Source: Tenrec ecaudatus
Taxonomy: Eukaryota; Chordata; Mammalia; Afrosoricida; Tenrecidae
Direction: 5' to 3'
Length of the DNA: 64,000 bases
Assembly (NCBI RefSeq): GCF_050624435.1
Contig: NC_134542.1
Coordinates: 107,801,677 to 107,865,676, forward strand
The notes under the pieces were generated by a model. The model was not told the origin of the DNA, did no database searches, and saw nothing but the letters and a program-made list of their open reading frames with translations. Made by a program: the position numbers and the translations under genes. Each line of letters opens with the position of its first letter. Positions within the stretch are counted from its first letter, which is position 1. Of the stretch, positions 46,590 through 57,725 are shown piece after piece.

Positions 46590-47050
46590 CGCCTTAATGC
46601 ACCCGTTTCTAATGACTGATGTCAACAGTAGATGAAAAAACAAAACAACAAACGCACATCGAGGCAGACCTAATTGCAACATCCCGATCTCAAATGCAGA
46701 GCACGTTTAAGTGGAGTGTTTCAGAGATTTGTAATTATAAACACAAAATTAGTCAATAGCACCAGTGTCCCAAAGCAATAGAGTGGTTATTTTCCTAGCT
46801 GACCGTTGTCATTTCAATGCTAACCTGTGTACAATTAGATAGAGAGACATGGCAGAGCCTAATTATCCAAATTCTCAAGAAGTGTTTTAACCCAACTTTT
46901 CAAACTTTCCTGTACAACCAAGATTTGTAAACTGTTCTGGACAAGATAGTACATAGTTTGGTAAATAGTTTTGTTACAACGATTCAGCTCTTCAGTGTAG
47001 AGTGAAAGCAGCCGTGGACGATAGAAATGGTGTGACTGTGTTTCAACTAA
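46590..47050. promoter_or_regulatory. candidate conserved non-coding element
   Basis: Balanced, non-repetitive sequence with 'gtttgtaattataaacac'-like AT palindromic pieces (46728-46744), 'cctaattatccaaattctc' (46858-46876) and 'gtgtacaattagatag'. These TAAT-core strings suit homeodomain binding. No coding signal. Confidence 0.3.
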
Positions 47051-47089
47051 ACTTCATTTGAAAAATCAGGCAATAGGGGGATTTGTTCA

Positions 47090-47425
47090 ATGACACATAC
47101 TTGCTCCACAGAGGGGGTGGTGGGTGGGTGGGGTTGGGGGGGAATGTCTGGCCCACAGGCCATATAAGGCCCACAAAATCATCAATATCAGCTATCATCA
47201 GAGGTCTCACAAAATCCTCAATACCAGCTAACTATCATCAGAGATCTCACAAAAAGAGAAACAGCTCCAGCCATCCCCTTAGGGGTGAGTTAATTAAATG
47301 TTTCTCGTAACACAGCAGGTTAATTTTTCAGTTGATAATCTTATATGGCCCAAAAATTATGTTATAAATATCCAAATGGCAGAAAAAAAAAGTTTCTCTA
47401 CTCCCACTCTGCAGGAAACATTCAT
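47090..47425 (+). mobile_element. hAT-like non-autonomous DNA transposon (tentative)
   Basis: 'ggcccacaggccatataagg' at 47151-47170 and 'ttatatggcccaaaaattat' at 47341-47360 are mirrored 'ggcccA/Tat' ends, as seen in hAT-Charlie-type repeats with a C/G-rich 'CAG.GG' start (47108). Between them lies a tandem pair of 36-40-bp units. No matching 8-bp duplication was found. Confidence 0.35.
47172..47247. repeat. tandem repeat, two ~36-40-bp units
   Basis: The unit 'cacaaaatcatcaatatcag' plus 'ctatcatcagaggtct' occurs at 47172-47207 and again at 47208-47247 with a 4-bp insertion and three substitutions. Confidence 0.85.
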
Positions 47426-47429
47426 GCTA

Positions 47430-47730
47430 AGTTTCTGGGAGGGGATGTTGGTGGTCCAGTGGTAGATTTCACCTTCCATGTGGGAGCCCCCCTATGGTGC
47501 TATCCCTTGTCTGTCCTGTTGCTACTATGCTGAACAGGTGTCAGTGAACGTCCAGACTAAAATGAACTCCGGAGAAAGGCCTTGTGATCTATGTCTGAAA
47601 ATCAGCCAGTGAAACCCTAAGGCTCACAAGGATGCCGTCCAAAGCACTTCTTGGCAGCACATCATTCCACCGTGCATGGGATTGCCATGTGTTCATGGTC
47701 AACGTGATGGCAGCTGAGAACTTCTAGGAG
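47430..47730 (+). mobile_element. RTE 5' end with tRNA-Gly-like head
   Basis: A tRNA-Gly-like sequence starts at about 47444: 'gatgttggtggtccagtggt' (A box), then an anticodon arm 'accttccatgtggg' reading TCC. The B box is decayed to about 47510. It is followed by 'gttgctactatgctgaacag', 'actaaaatgaactccggaga' and 'aaggccttgtgatctatgtc', the 5' untranslated region I recall for afrotherian RTE elements. It is either a 5' fragment or a SINE using this head. Confidence 0.6.
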
Positions 47731-47852
47731 GAGACAATACTGTGATTGACAAACTATTGTCTTCCTAAACATTTCCAAAACAAAACAAAAAAAATCAACC
47801 AACCCCCGCCCCCTGGTTTTATAATTTCTCTGCAGTGGTCAGAAGACATTAG

Positions 47853-48062
47853 AGGCTTAGACGGTGCAGTGGGTTAAGTATTGGGTCGTTAACACAAAGG
47901 TCAGCAGTTTGAACCCACCAGCTGCTCGAAGGGATACAGTCGAGGCACTTTGCCTCTGTAGAGACTTACACTCTTAGATGTATCGTGGCTTCTACTCTGT
48001 CTGACAGGGACTCTATGAGTTGGAATCCGCTCAATGGTGGATGGTATGGTTTGGGTTCGTTT
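47853..48062 (+). mobile_element. AfroSINE
   Basis: 'gacggtgcagtgggttaagt' (A box), 'ggtcagcagtttgaacccac' (B box, 47901-47920), 'cttctactctgtctgacagg', 'tatgagttggaatccgctca' are in sense order. Confidence 0.88.
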
Positions 48063-49139
48063 GAAGTGCTCATAGTTGTATTTGATGAAATGGAAAGTAA
48101 GACTTTCTATCTTCCTAAAGGCTGTGTCCATGTTCTCATTTCATTTGGAAAAGAGTGATGCTTTTTGACACACAATTCTTTATTTATTTTCTGCTAATTG
48201 GGCTATTTTCCTTCAGGCCATTTCATGATCCTTTAAATTATTTTTAAAATTTTACTTTTTGGTTATTTTGTATTATTTTCAAGCATGTACCTTTCCATGA
48301 TTTTTTTTTTACTTTTGTTTTTCAGTAATGCCTTGACATGGAGTACAAATAAAGGTGTGCTTTCAAATCCCAAGATAGCACATACAAAATAAACATAATT
48401 AGGGTATACGTGACTGGCATAATGGCTTAAAAGTTAAACTTAGAGACAGTTCTGGAGTCAAGCGTGGATGTCGATATTTCTTCGTCCGTATCAAATGGGC
48501 AAGAATGCAAGGACCCTATGTGGACTGAACACTTAGGGCATCCTTCTCTACAATAGTGTTCTCAGTGTTGTTTCCTCAACCAGGAGAGTCAATAGGTGGG
48601 GAGTTTTAGGGTATAGCATATATTAATTAACATATTATTAATAAAAAACCCTTGTGGATTTATTTAAAACTTGCACTTTGGAAGTTAATTGGAGAAACTT
48701 GACATTACTAAACCTAATTAGAATTTTCAAGTAATTGGCTTTCAAAATACATTTTAAAATATCTACATCATTCCCTCTACATAAAAGAAGTTGGGTCCTC
48801 TTTTCTAGGTTCCTGTTTCTAGAAAGTATTTATTTTATATGCAATATATGAATATTATCTAATCTTAGTAATAGACCTTCCAATGTTGATTTAATAAAAA
48901 TATTTCAAGACTGTAAAAATAAAAATCTGGTGTGTGAGTGAGGTTCTTATAATTTGTTATAAAAATTCTTCATTGCTTACTTTTTATCTATATCCATGTC
49001 TTAGTGCTTTGTGTCAGACTGGATTATTAAAAACAGATTTTTTTAAAGTATTGCTTTCAAGATGTTGAGTTCAACATTTAAAAAATATAATGCTTCATTA
49101 TTTAACCAAAAAGAAAAATCTCATTTTCAGTCATTTTCC
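48063..49139. other. AT-rich unique sequence
   Basis: Nothing recognised. Confidence 0.4.
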
Positions 49140-50400
49140 TTTATTTTAGCCTCTTCTGCGAACCAAAAGGATGGGAAATAAGATAATCAAAAATAGGGAC
49201 AAACAAAGGGGCTCTAACACGTGGCATAAACACACTATTCACATAATGAAAACCAACACTATACAGAAGACAGACTAGATGAATGGGCTTCCCTAAAACT
49301 ATGAAACTTTTGTGCATCGAAAGATTTCATAAGAAGAGTAAAAAGGAAAGACACTGACTGAGGAAAAGACAATTACATCATACAGGAGACTCATCTCTAA
49401 AATATATAGCAAACTAACAACACGTCAACAAGAAAAAGTCAAATAAGCCAATTAGAAAATGGGCAGAGGACATGAACCGATGGTTTACCAAAGAGGACCT
49501 TCAGACAGCCAACACTCATCTAAAGATATGCTTGTGACCACTAGCAATCAGAAAGATATGAGTCAGAACAATGATGAGCTATGACCCCCATCTAACATTG
49601 ATAACAAAGTTCAGACAAGCAGAAAACAATAAAGGCTGAAGAGGCGCTGGAGAGAGTGGAACCCTCCATACTACGCGTGAGACTGTCAATCCATACAATT
49701 ACTGGGGAAAGCAACATGGCACTTTTGCAAACAATTGGGACTAGAAGTATCATATAACCTAGCCATAGCGCTACTTGGTAAACACTCTGTAAAGTATAGA
49801 ACATAAGATGAACAGATAGAGACCCACCAGTGTTCACTGAAGCATTCTTCACCATAGCAAGAAGGGAATGGCCTCAGTGTCCACAGTGGGAGAAAAGCTA
49901 AAGAAACTTTGGTGCATACACACAAAGGAATACTGTGCACATTTGAAGAATAGTGATGCGACTGTGAAACACTTCATGACATGGATAAATGTAGAGAACA
50001 GTATGATGAGTAAAATTATTTTTAAAGAATAAATGTTATGAGACCACTCTTATTAAATAAAAAGCAAGAAAAAAGTTTTCATACCAAGATAGAAAGACGT
50101 TGATGATTACCAGCGGTGAGAAGGGAAAGCTGGGAAAGGGAGGCAATAAACGCGAGGTTGAATATTGTTAACTTTGGTAAAGGGGAAGATAATATATTAC
50201 AAAGGGAAATGGGGAAAAAAGAGGGGGAGGGACACAGAAAAAGGCTTTAGGAGTTTTCATAATTTGCCCAAAATGATGAATGTAAAACTGATGATCTTGC
50301 ATGTAAACTCCTTCCCTAATTCACAACTAAAATTAAATCCAAAGAGAAACAAACAAATTAAGATTAATTACTGTCTTTTGGATTTCCCATGAAATAAATC
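49140..50400 (+). mobile_element. L1, ORF2 C-terminal region and start of 3' UTR
   Basis: A sense L1 ORF2 C-terminus: 'agaaaatgggcagaggacat' (49455) encodes the [10 protein letters not shown] block, then the 'MSYDPHLT' and 'YNYWGK' type regions, 'KKLWCIHTKEYCAHLKN' near 49905-49945 and 'MTWINVE' near 49977-49999. Stops and frameshifts are spread through it. After about 50010 the 3' UTR begins ('ttatgagaccactcttatta', 'gaaagacgttgatgattacc'). Confidence 0.85.
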
Positions 50401-50850
50401 CACAGAACCAAAAATAAGAGAGAGAGAGCGAGGGTCTTATGGGGGGCCGTTATCAAAGATGAAAGATATTGTGAATAGTCCATATGGATTTTATTCTTTT
50501 ATTCTGAATGGAAATCAAAACTTATTAAGTTGTGGGAATGAAAATAGGGTGACTGACTTCCAAAGATCTCAAGAGAATCAACCCTTCAATATATTTTTAA
50601 GAGCATCTCTGCCTCTATTGCCCCGCTGTTTCTGGTTATCAGTAAAAGAGCGCTACCTGATTGTAGTCTCCATTTGCCGAGGCTTTTTTCAGTTCCAGTG
50701 CGAGTAAATGTTCCCCAGGGCTCTCACTGTATGGATGCACCAATGCACATTTGACTAAGGTGACCGTGCAATAGATTTTAAGATCGGCCCATGTGAGAAC
50801 TCTTATTTTGTTCTTCTTGTTCAGTCGTTCTTAGCTAACCTAAGAGGCCA
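50401..50850. other. segment between L1 parts; candidate conserved sequence at 50540-50850
   Basis: A purine microsatellite '(ag)n' lies at 50418-50431. From 50540 to 50850 the sequence is balanced and non-repetitive ('agagcgctacctgattgtag', 'ccagggctctcactgtatgg'). It separates two L1 sections and is not itself recognisable as L1. Confidence 0.3.
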
Positions 50851-52335
50851 CCAATGAATAAGTGGATAAACAAATCAGTGCATGCACATGATGGAACACA
50901 ATGCAAACTGAAAGAAGAACAATGAATTTCTGAAGCACCTATAACACTGAGGAACCTGGAGTAAGTTATGTTGAGTGAAATTAGTCAAAAACAAAAATGA
51001 GTATTATGTGAGGCTACTACTTTTAAAAGAAAGTGAATAAATACATAAAGTTAGTTAACAGAAAGATATGGAAGTTGCAGGTTACCAGAGGAGAGAGGAT
51101 GGGAAGAATAAGGCACTCTAGAGAGCTTAGACAAGTGCTACCTTGCGTTAAGGGAAAGCAATGTCCAGTGACGGGCAGGTCAGCACAAGCTGAACAAGGA
51201 AAACCATCTCAACAGTGAAAAGGGCAAAGTAAATACTGTTGCATATGCAATCCTGAAACAGCAGTGATAATGATCTTCTATAAGTGGATACAGACACAGC
51301 TGAATAGGTGTGCAAAGGCAAATTGGAGTACCTCATATGTGTTGCAAATATGTCCATTAATAAATCAGAGAAAACAGGAGCAAATGAATGAAAACTTTTA
51401 GCAATACTCACACAGCTTGAAGGAATAATCCACTGGGGGCTTCTTGAGACCCAGTCCCGCAGTCACGGGAGGTGGAGGATACTGTAAGGTCAGTTGTCAC
51501 AAATAATCCAAGAGTTCATAAATGTAATGTTAGTCTTAAAAGCATTTTTTATTTGCAGTCATCTAAGGATGGCAACTCGATCTTTTTCCCATTCAGGACA
51601 AGGAACAATAACAACAAAAAATAAAAATAGGGAAAATTTACTGTAAAGACTAATGCATCATGCAAAACCCTACCCTCTACAACTCTGAGACCAAAAGAAT
51701 GAGACAGTGCTTGGCTACCATCGCTTATTGCTCTGAAAGGAATCACAATAGGAAGTCCTAAGTAGAGTTGGGGGAAATGTGGAACAAAACTCAAACTCAT
51801 AAAAAAAAGACCAGGTTGGCCATTGTGGTAGGACCCATGCACGTCCTTTAGACTATGGCCCCCAAGCCTGGAACTGACCTCACCCCAAAGCTACAATTTC
51901 AGCCCCCAAATAGCCAGGTTGTAAGGTGAACAGTAACCTCAGGAAGGCACACACTCCTGAGCATAAGCAAAAGGGCAGCGTGGGGCCCGGGATGGCATCA
52001 GTTCAGAAGACAGACGGAAAGGGCAAGGAAAAAAGGAAGAAGGGACACGGCACCCACAGGGATAGAGTGGGGAGAGTCTGATCCACTGTAGGGGTCACAA
52101 TCAATGTCAGGGGAAATACTGTGCATGAATTGTTGAGTGGAAAATCAATTCTCTGGCAACACTCACTCAAACCACAATACAAGTTGAAGACAAGCAAAAC
52201 CACAGAAGAAAACAAACACCGAGGACAACGAGGAGCGGCTACAACGTGGACATGCACCTCCAGTAATAAGGTCCCAGTTTTTCAACCAGCTCATTGCTTA
52301 AGAATGCAACAGATACCCCCCAAAGGCAGAAACTG
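50851..52335 (+). mobile_element. L1 ORF2 end and long 3' UTR, older afrotherian type
   Basis: 50880-51010 matches the last ORF2 codons ('ggaacctggagtaagttatg', 'gagtgaaattagtcaaaaac'). Then come 'gtccagtgacgggcaggtca' (51159), 'ttgctctgaaaggaatcaca' (51728), 'gggaaatgtggaacaaaact', 'aaaagaccaggttggccatt' and 'ctatggcccccaagcctgga' (51855). These match the order of the elephant-type L1 3' UTR that I recall. There is no intact frame. Confidence 0.65.
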
Positions 52336-52399
52336 TGTTTTCTTCTTCAATGCCTTATAAAAATAATAATTAGTGAACGGTTACAGCCGCAGATCTGTT

Positions 52400-52700
52400 T
52401 CTTTAAACAAAATTCCCGAGATTTCATTAATTACTTAATTTCATGCCAACCCTTATTTTCCTCTGAGTATAGCACGGGAAGGCAGTTGGTGCCTGATGGC
52501 GAACCTCCTAGCAGCCAGTGCAGCCCGATATGAGGATTAATTATTCATTGAGCACCCACAGTGCTCACAGAAAGCCTTGAGCTAGGGACTTGGAGCTGGC
52601 TAGGAAAATACCAACCAAGGCAAACAAAAATGTAACATTTTCTTCATTTTTCTGTGCTTTCTGGATTGTTAGACAGGGAATACATTTCCAGGACTGTACT
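52400..52700. promoter_or_regulatory. candidate conserved non-coding element
   Basis: Non-repetitive block with 'ggattaattattcattgagc' (52534-52553), a cluster of TAAT cores, and no coding frame. It is called only on texture. Confidence 0.25.
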
Positions 52701-52864
52701 AAAATCCGCATCATTTAAGTTTAGCAACATCATTTGAAAATCATGGGTGTGGCACGGCAATGATACTACAAATCAGAAGCAATCTCTTTATAGGCATGCT
52801 ATAATGGGTTTCCACATGGAACTTAATAACGTGTAGAAAATAAGTACAGATATACATTGTTTTA

Positions 52865-53072
52865 TATATAAAGGAGCCATGTGATACAGTGGTTAAAGCT
52901 CTCAGTTGCTAACTGAAAGGTCAGGAGTTCAACCTCCTAGGCACTCCTTGGATAAAGTTATGGCAATACATTTTTCTTCACATTGACAGCATTGGATACC
53001 CCAGGTAGCAGTGCCCCGTCTTATGTAGTCACTATGAATCAAAATCCACTAACAGACAATGGGTAGTTCTTG
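52865..53072 (+). mobile_element. AfroSINE 1 of a tandem trio
   Basis: 'gtgatacagtggttaaagct', 'ctgaaaggtcaggagttcaa', 'tatgaatcaaaatccactaa' and 'cagacaatgggtag' follow the sense consensus. Confidence 0.85.
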
Positions 53073-53087
53073 TATACTCATCTATAT

Positions 53088-53288
53088 TGAAGGAGCCCTA
53101 GTGGCGCTGTGGACCTCTGGCGGTGCACTGGTAATGCATTGGGCTGTGATGCGCATGCTTGATGGTCTGAAACACCTGCACTGGGCTTCCTTTTCCGGTA
53201 ACGAGTTAGAGCTTCAAAAGCTGCGAGAGGCAGTACTGCCCTGTCCCTATGCTCCCTCCGAGTCGGCATCAACTTGATGGCAGTGAGT
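53088..53288 (+). mobile_element. AfroSINE 2 of a tandem trio
   Basis: It begins 'aaggagccctagtggcgctg', the typical intact head. The middle is variant ('aacgagttagagcttcaaaa'), and the tail is 'cgagtcggcatcaacttgat' with 'ggcagtgagtgag'. It keeps several CpGs, so it may be younger. Confidence 0.88.
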
Positions 53289-53294
53289 GAGTGG

Positions 53295-53495
53295 AGTAAT
53301 GTTTAAGTCCTCAGTTGCTGATAGTTAATCAACCGGTTGGCAGTTAAAATCTACCAGCTTTTTTATTACAGTTGCTTTACTACCACGTCTGTTTTCAAAA
53401 AGATTTGGAAACCTTTGGGGGCAGCTCTAACCCGTCCTTTAGGCTCACTATGAGTCAGAATCAACTTCATAGTCGTGATTTGGGTTTTTTTTTTG
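53295..53495 (+). mobile_element. AfroSINE 3 of a tandem trio
   Basis: 'gtttaagtcctcagttgctg', 'ggttggcagttaaaatctac', 'ctatgagtcagaatcaactt' and 'gggttttttttttggc' follow the sense order. The head is truncated. Confidence 0.8.
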
Positions 53496-53769
53496 GCTTT
53501 AAATATATTGATACTTATGATCTATATCTAATAAATTTTAGCAAAAAAGGGGATGAAATTTTCTACATATAAAGTAGAACACGTTTAACCTTTCCTTATG
53601 GTGAGCAAAAGAAATCTGGCATAGTATTTTGTGTGTGACTTCGAATTCAACCCCAAAGTGTAAATACTATTTATAAATAAAAGTGCACCCTAAAAATAGG
53701 GCAAATGATGAAAGGACTGAATGGTAAAAGCAAACAAACAAACAAGACATCTATTTGCAAAACCACGCA

Positions 53770-54050
53770 AACAAACTATTCCCGTGGAGTCCATTCTGAC
53801 TTCTGAAGCTCTAAGTATAGGAACAGAAGGCTTTGTCTTTTAGTCCCTGTGATTGACTTAGCCGTCCAGTTCCTACCCGACAGCGCCCCCAGAGGCAGCA
53901 TACCGCAATGTAGTTCAAGGGGCAGAATTTAGGAAACCTTCAAACTCAAGTTCACTGCCATCAAGTGATTCTGCCTCTGCGGATTCACCTGGCAGGTTGT
54001 CAAAAGTCTGACGGACCGCTGAGGCACGACACGCGGGTTCTGTATGTAGA
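53770..54050 (-). mobile_element. two AfroSINE fragments, antisense
   Basis: The first piece (53770-53910) holds 'gtggagtccattctgacttc' and 'gaacagaaggctttgtcttt'. The second (53938-54045) opens 'caagttcactgccatcaagt' and passes 'cctctgcggattcacctgg'. Both are diverged. Confidence 0.6.
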
Positions 54051-54299
54051 TGGTTGGAACGAACTATCTTAGCGTCCTCCCTTTCTGGTACATATGGTTA
54101 CAAATAACCTTTTCAGAAGAAAACAAAACAAATGTCCTCCAACGCACAGACTTTGACATTATTCGACTACAGTGCACCTCAATTTACCAATGAGAAAGTA
54201 GAGGATGGGGCAGGCACTGTGTCTTAAACTCAGAAAGTTGGCGTACATTCAAAGGCAGGAGACTAGATAGCCCTTGCCATTTAATTTATATCTGGGGTG

Positions 54300-54830
54300 A
54301 CTTTTCAGCCCTCCTCTCATTAAACTTAAATGTCCAAAGCTACCAGGTGCGTTGAGTTTTTTTTGAACACTCGCCCTTTTTGTTCATTCTCTAAACTGTC
54401 AACGTTTTAAAATGTAAATGACACCGCTCTGCACAGACTCTCAGGAATGCTATTTCGTTTCTCAGTCCTAGAAGTCCTTCAAAACAAAGCTTATGCATAC
54501 ATAAAAATGCCGATCAAAATGAAGTCTGCAGTCCAAGCCAAATAAAGATCAGGCCGCTGCTTCTCAGTAATAAAGGTTAGAAAAGCCAGGAGATGAAATG
54601 GATATGCCGTGTGGGCCTCTGGACCTGCCGTGCGGGAGGCGGCATCATTAGAGACAGGATGGCGTTTACCTCGACAGAGCTGGAGCGAGAGCAGCCACCT
54701 TGCCCTTATTTCAGGGAACTGTCACTTCTTTCATGCTTAATGTGCTTTGGCCCAGGAAAATGTTAACCCACGGGCTAATATATTAGACCTGTATGTTGAT
54801 ACATCCATTCTTCTTCCTGAAGAGTTATAG
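54300..54830. promoter_or_regulatory. candidate conserved non-coding element
   Basis: A ~530-bp non-repetitive stretch with 'aacaaagcttatgcatacat' (54484-54503), a POU-like 'atgcat', 'gcatcattagagacaggatg' (54643) and 'atgcttaatgtgctttggcc' (54734). It has GC-richer islands and CpGs in an AT-rich setting. No open frame fits an exon. Confidence 0.3.
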
Positions 54831-55204
54831 AAGCATCATCTTGTTCTCCATATTCACCAAATGTCCTCCAGTGGATAGATACATTGTCTAGTAAAGTTGA
54901 CAAGTAAAATACAGAATCACTAGTTCATTTGAATTTCAGATAAACCACAAATAAAAATTTTTAGTATGTGTCATAAAATAATTTAGGGGCTGTTTTGCTA
55001 AAATGATTTGTTGTTTAGTTAAATTTCAATTTATTTGATGTAGCTATATTTGCAAAATCTGGTGATTCTGAAGGTTGTAATGCATAAAAATACCACTAAC
55101 ACCTTAGAAGGACATAGTAATGTTAATAGACCTATTACTCTTCCTCAGCCTTCTTGATTGAGTATAAAATATTAAAAGGCCACATGAAAGTAATATTTAT
55201 ATTT

Positions 55205-55502
55205 CTTTCTGATGTTTTTATCTCCAAAGAACCACATATTTTTACTTCCTGTAATTCAGATACCTGTAGAAGAACTATTTACTGGGAAAGACACTATCTT
55301 CTGTGACTGCCAAGTGCAAAGCCAAGAGGAGCTCATTTCACTTATTCACAAACTAGAGACATCAGTGTATTTCCACTTCATTTATTTTCAGTCCCCGAAG
55401 TAACAGAGCAAATAGAAAAACTTCAGTGGAGTAATTATGTGACAGTGGGTGCAGAAGAAGAGGCCCAAGTGACATTCTCTGGACTTTTAAAAATATTGTA
55501 AT
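55205..55502 (+). other. possible coding remnant, unidentified
   Basis: A 63-codon frame (55212-55403) is followed, one base shifted, by a 36-codon frame to a stop at 55499-55501 that begins after an acceptor-like 'tttattttcag' at 55382-55392. The two frames have a polar, gene-like residue mix ('FTGKDTIFCDCQVQSQEELI', 'NYVTVGAEEEAQVTFSGLL'). The frame break between them would make it a pseudogene or chance. I do not recognise the protein. Confidence 0.25.
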
Positions 55503-57040
55503 CTATGAGACTTCCTACTCGATGATGTGATTCATTTGATTTTAAACATCCTGTGACCACATGTGTTCCTTGACTGGAAGCAGAAACACATCCCTTACTT
55601 TGGGGAAGACTTCATGGAAGTTTGTGATCTTTACCTTTTGGAAGAATTGTTCACAAGTAGTAATTGATGGTTTCTACCTTTATGTATTTTTTCTTAATGT
55701 CTCTTATATGATCCTAGCAGTTTAGAAATTTTGTCTAAGAATGTCCCCGTCTTCATGGTGTCTGCCTGGATCTGTTGATGTTACCCATATTTTATAGGGA
55801 TTATCTCTAAGTTTTGTGGCTTTTCTTTTGTAAAATAAGAATAATAACACATTCCCATTGCTTGTCACACAGATTAGATGAAATGAGTGTCCCAAATTCA
55901 AAGCTAAGTTCAGATGCAAAGTTTAGTCCAATATTGTTGCTGGTTGACTGAACACATTCTGATGTGCTACTCACATGATATTACAACTTAACATTAATGT
56001 GCCTGAAAATGTTAAATTATCCAGATTAATTCCAAACTGTCTACTCCTATAAAACCACCGCTAGCCTGGAGAATGGAGTCTTGTCAAAATGAAATCATAC
56101 CAGACCCATCTTCCTAGTTACACAATTCTTATGACCCTGACATCTGAGAAAATTAATATCTATATCAAAAGTAGGTATAAAACCGAGTTTTGATTGAAGA
56201 AAAAAAAGAACAAAGAGTCAAATTTAAATGAAAGACTAGCACTGTTGCTACGAACCCATTTACATCTTTAGTACTTAACAGCATTTTCTATTTTTAAAAT
56301 GTCATTATGTCTTGCAGTGGTCATGCTTTAACTTGAGGCAATTATCCCAAATGTATTTATAACCATTGAAGAATACTAAAACTGAAAGTTACAACTTACA
56401 TTATTAAAATATGAAAGATATGCACATACCCTCATAACTAAAGTATCAGAAAAATATATATATGTGTGAAGACTCATTCAGAGTATTACAAAGGAAAAAC
56501 ACAGTTTTGTTCTGGGCCCAGCTTCACTGTATATCAAATTTTGTGAAGATAGGTATATGAAATACTCAAGGTTAGAGACAATTTACATCATCAAACAACA
56601 GCTGTAGTAAATTCTCCATAATTATACTGTAAGTAAAACAGAATCCTTATTTGAGGTGTAGCTCAATAAAAAGTATACTTATCATTCTCAAATGGAGAGT
56701 TGAAGATTTTCTCTTTGCATCGAGTCAATATCACAGCGAATGAAAAATTCTATCAGCATCAGAGATAGCTTTCCACCCATAAAACTGAAATAAAAAAGCA
56801 GTATATCATAATGAATAAGTTTCAGTTTTAATTATATCCAAATGAATCATCCAATAAGAAATTAAGATTATTTTGTTATAAGACAAAAGATGAGAAATTG
56901 GCGAGCAAAGGGGAATATGTGAATAATGCAATTTAGAACAACACACACACAAGAACAAGTAGCACAATGATAAAAACTATGACTGTTTGCTTCCGACATG
57001 ACTTGTTTTAAACATGGTCCTTCTCTTTTACTAGGAGTGA
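55503..57040. other. AT-rich unique sequence
   Basis: No gene or named repeat was recognised. A short (TA)n run lies at 56454-56462 and a (CA)n run at 56941-56950. Confidence 0.4.
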
Positions 57041-57042
57041 AT

Positions 57043-57215
57043 TAGTTGTTGCGCTGCTAGCGGTAAGGTCCCAAATTCAAACTCACTGACTGACCATGCA
57101 GTAGGAAAAGATTATGCTGTTTGCACCTGTAACGATTGCATCTCTGAAACCCTATGGAGGGTCGGTTTGAGACTGAATTGACTATGGCAATGGGTTGGAT
57201 TCATTTCCCCTTTAT
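57043..57215 (+). mobile_element. AfroSINE, diverged
   Basis: 'tagttgttgcgctgctagcg' (head), 'ggtcccaaattcaaactcac', 'gagactgaattgactatggc' and 'aatgggttggattc' follow the sense order. Confidence 0.7.
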
Positions 57216-57269
57216 AAATACTAAACAGAAGAAATCAGACAAGTTTTAAATGTCTTCTGCATTTCACTT

Positions 57270-57725
57270 GTGTTATATGAGTGATGATAATGGTCCCTTT
57301 CCTATAGGTTTTGATACCATTAAATCAGAAACATCCATGCGCAGTGCATATTGTGCATATTGTAGGTGTCATCGAATTTGTTCTGCCTCATGGTCACTTT
57401 ATGTACAACCAACAACATTACCAAGCTCTGTGCCATCCTCAAAATGGTTGCTGTTTGAACCAATTGCTGTAGCTATTGTGCCCACTCATTTCATTGAGAG
57501 ACCTCCTCTGTTTCAGGGACCCCCTACTTTAGCAAGCATAAACTGATTCAACCTGATAACATGTGTAACATACATAAGACGAAGTCTCACCATCTTTTCT
57601 AAGAAGCATTCTGACTGTACGTGCTGGTTGTCTGGAATGCCAGAGTATACTCAGTTTTCTTTATTCACACCATAGTGCTAAGGTCATAATGTTCATTTAA
57701 AGTCTATGTTATGGTAGATTTTAGC
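57270..57725 (-). mobile_element. RTE LINE fragment
   Basis: 'gtcactttatgtacaaccaa', 'ctctgtgccatcctcaaaat', 'ggttgctgtttgaaccaatt', 'catttcattgagagacctcc', 'cataagacgaagtctcacca' and 'gaagcattctgactgtacgt' are in antisense RTE order. A 98-codon plus-strand frame here (57250-57546) is just this antisense sequence read through. Confidence 0.7.

Noticed and set aside
47444-47515. Functional tRNA-Gly gene
   Set aside because: The acceptor stem does not close, the B box is decayed and an RTE 5' region follows directly.
52865-53495. tRNA genes from A/B-box matches
   Set aside because: The boxes belong to AfroSINE heads with SINE tails.
57250-57546. 98-codon plus-strand frame
   Set aside because: It reads through the antisense strand of an RTE LINE; the same nucleotide blocks occur at 37000 and 59855.
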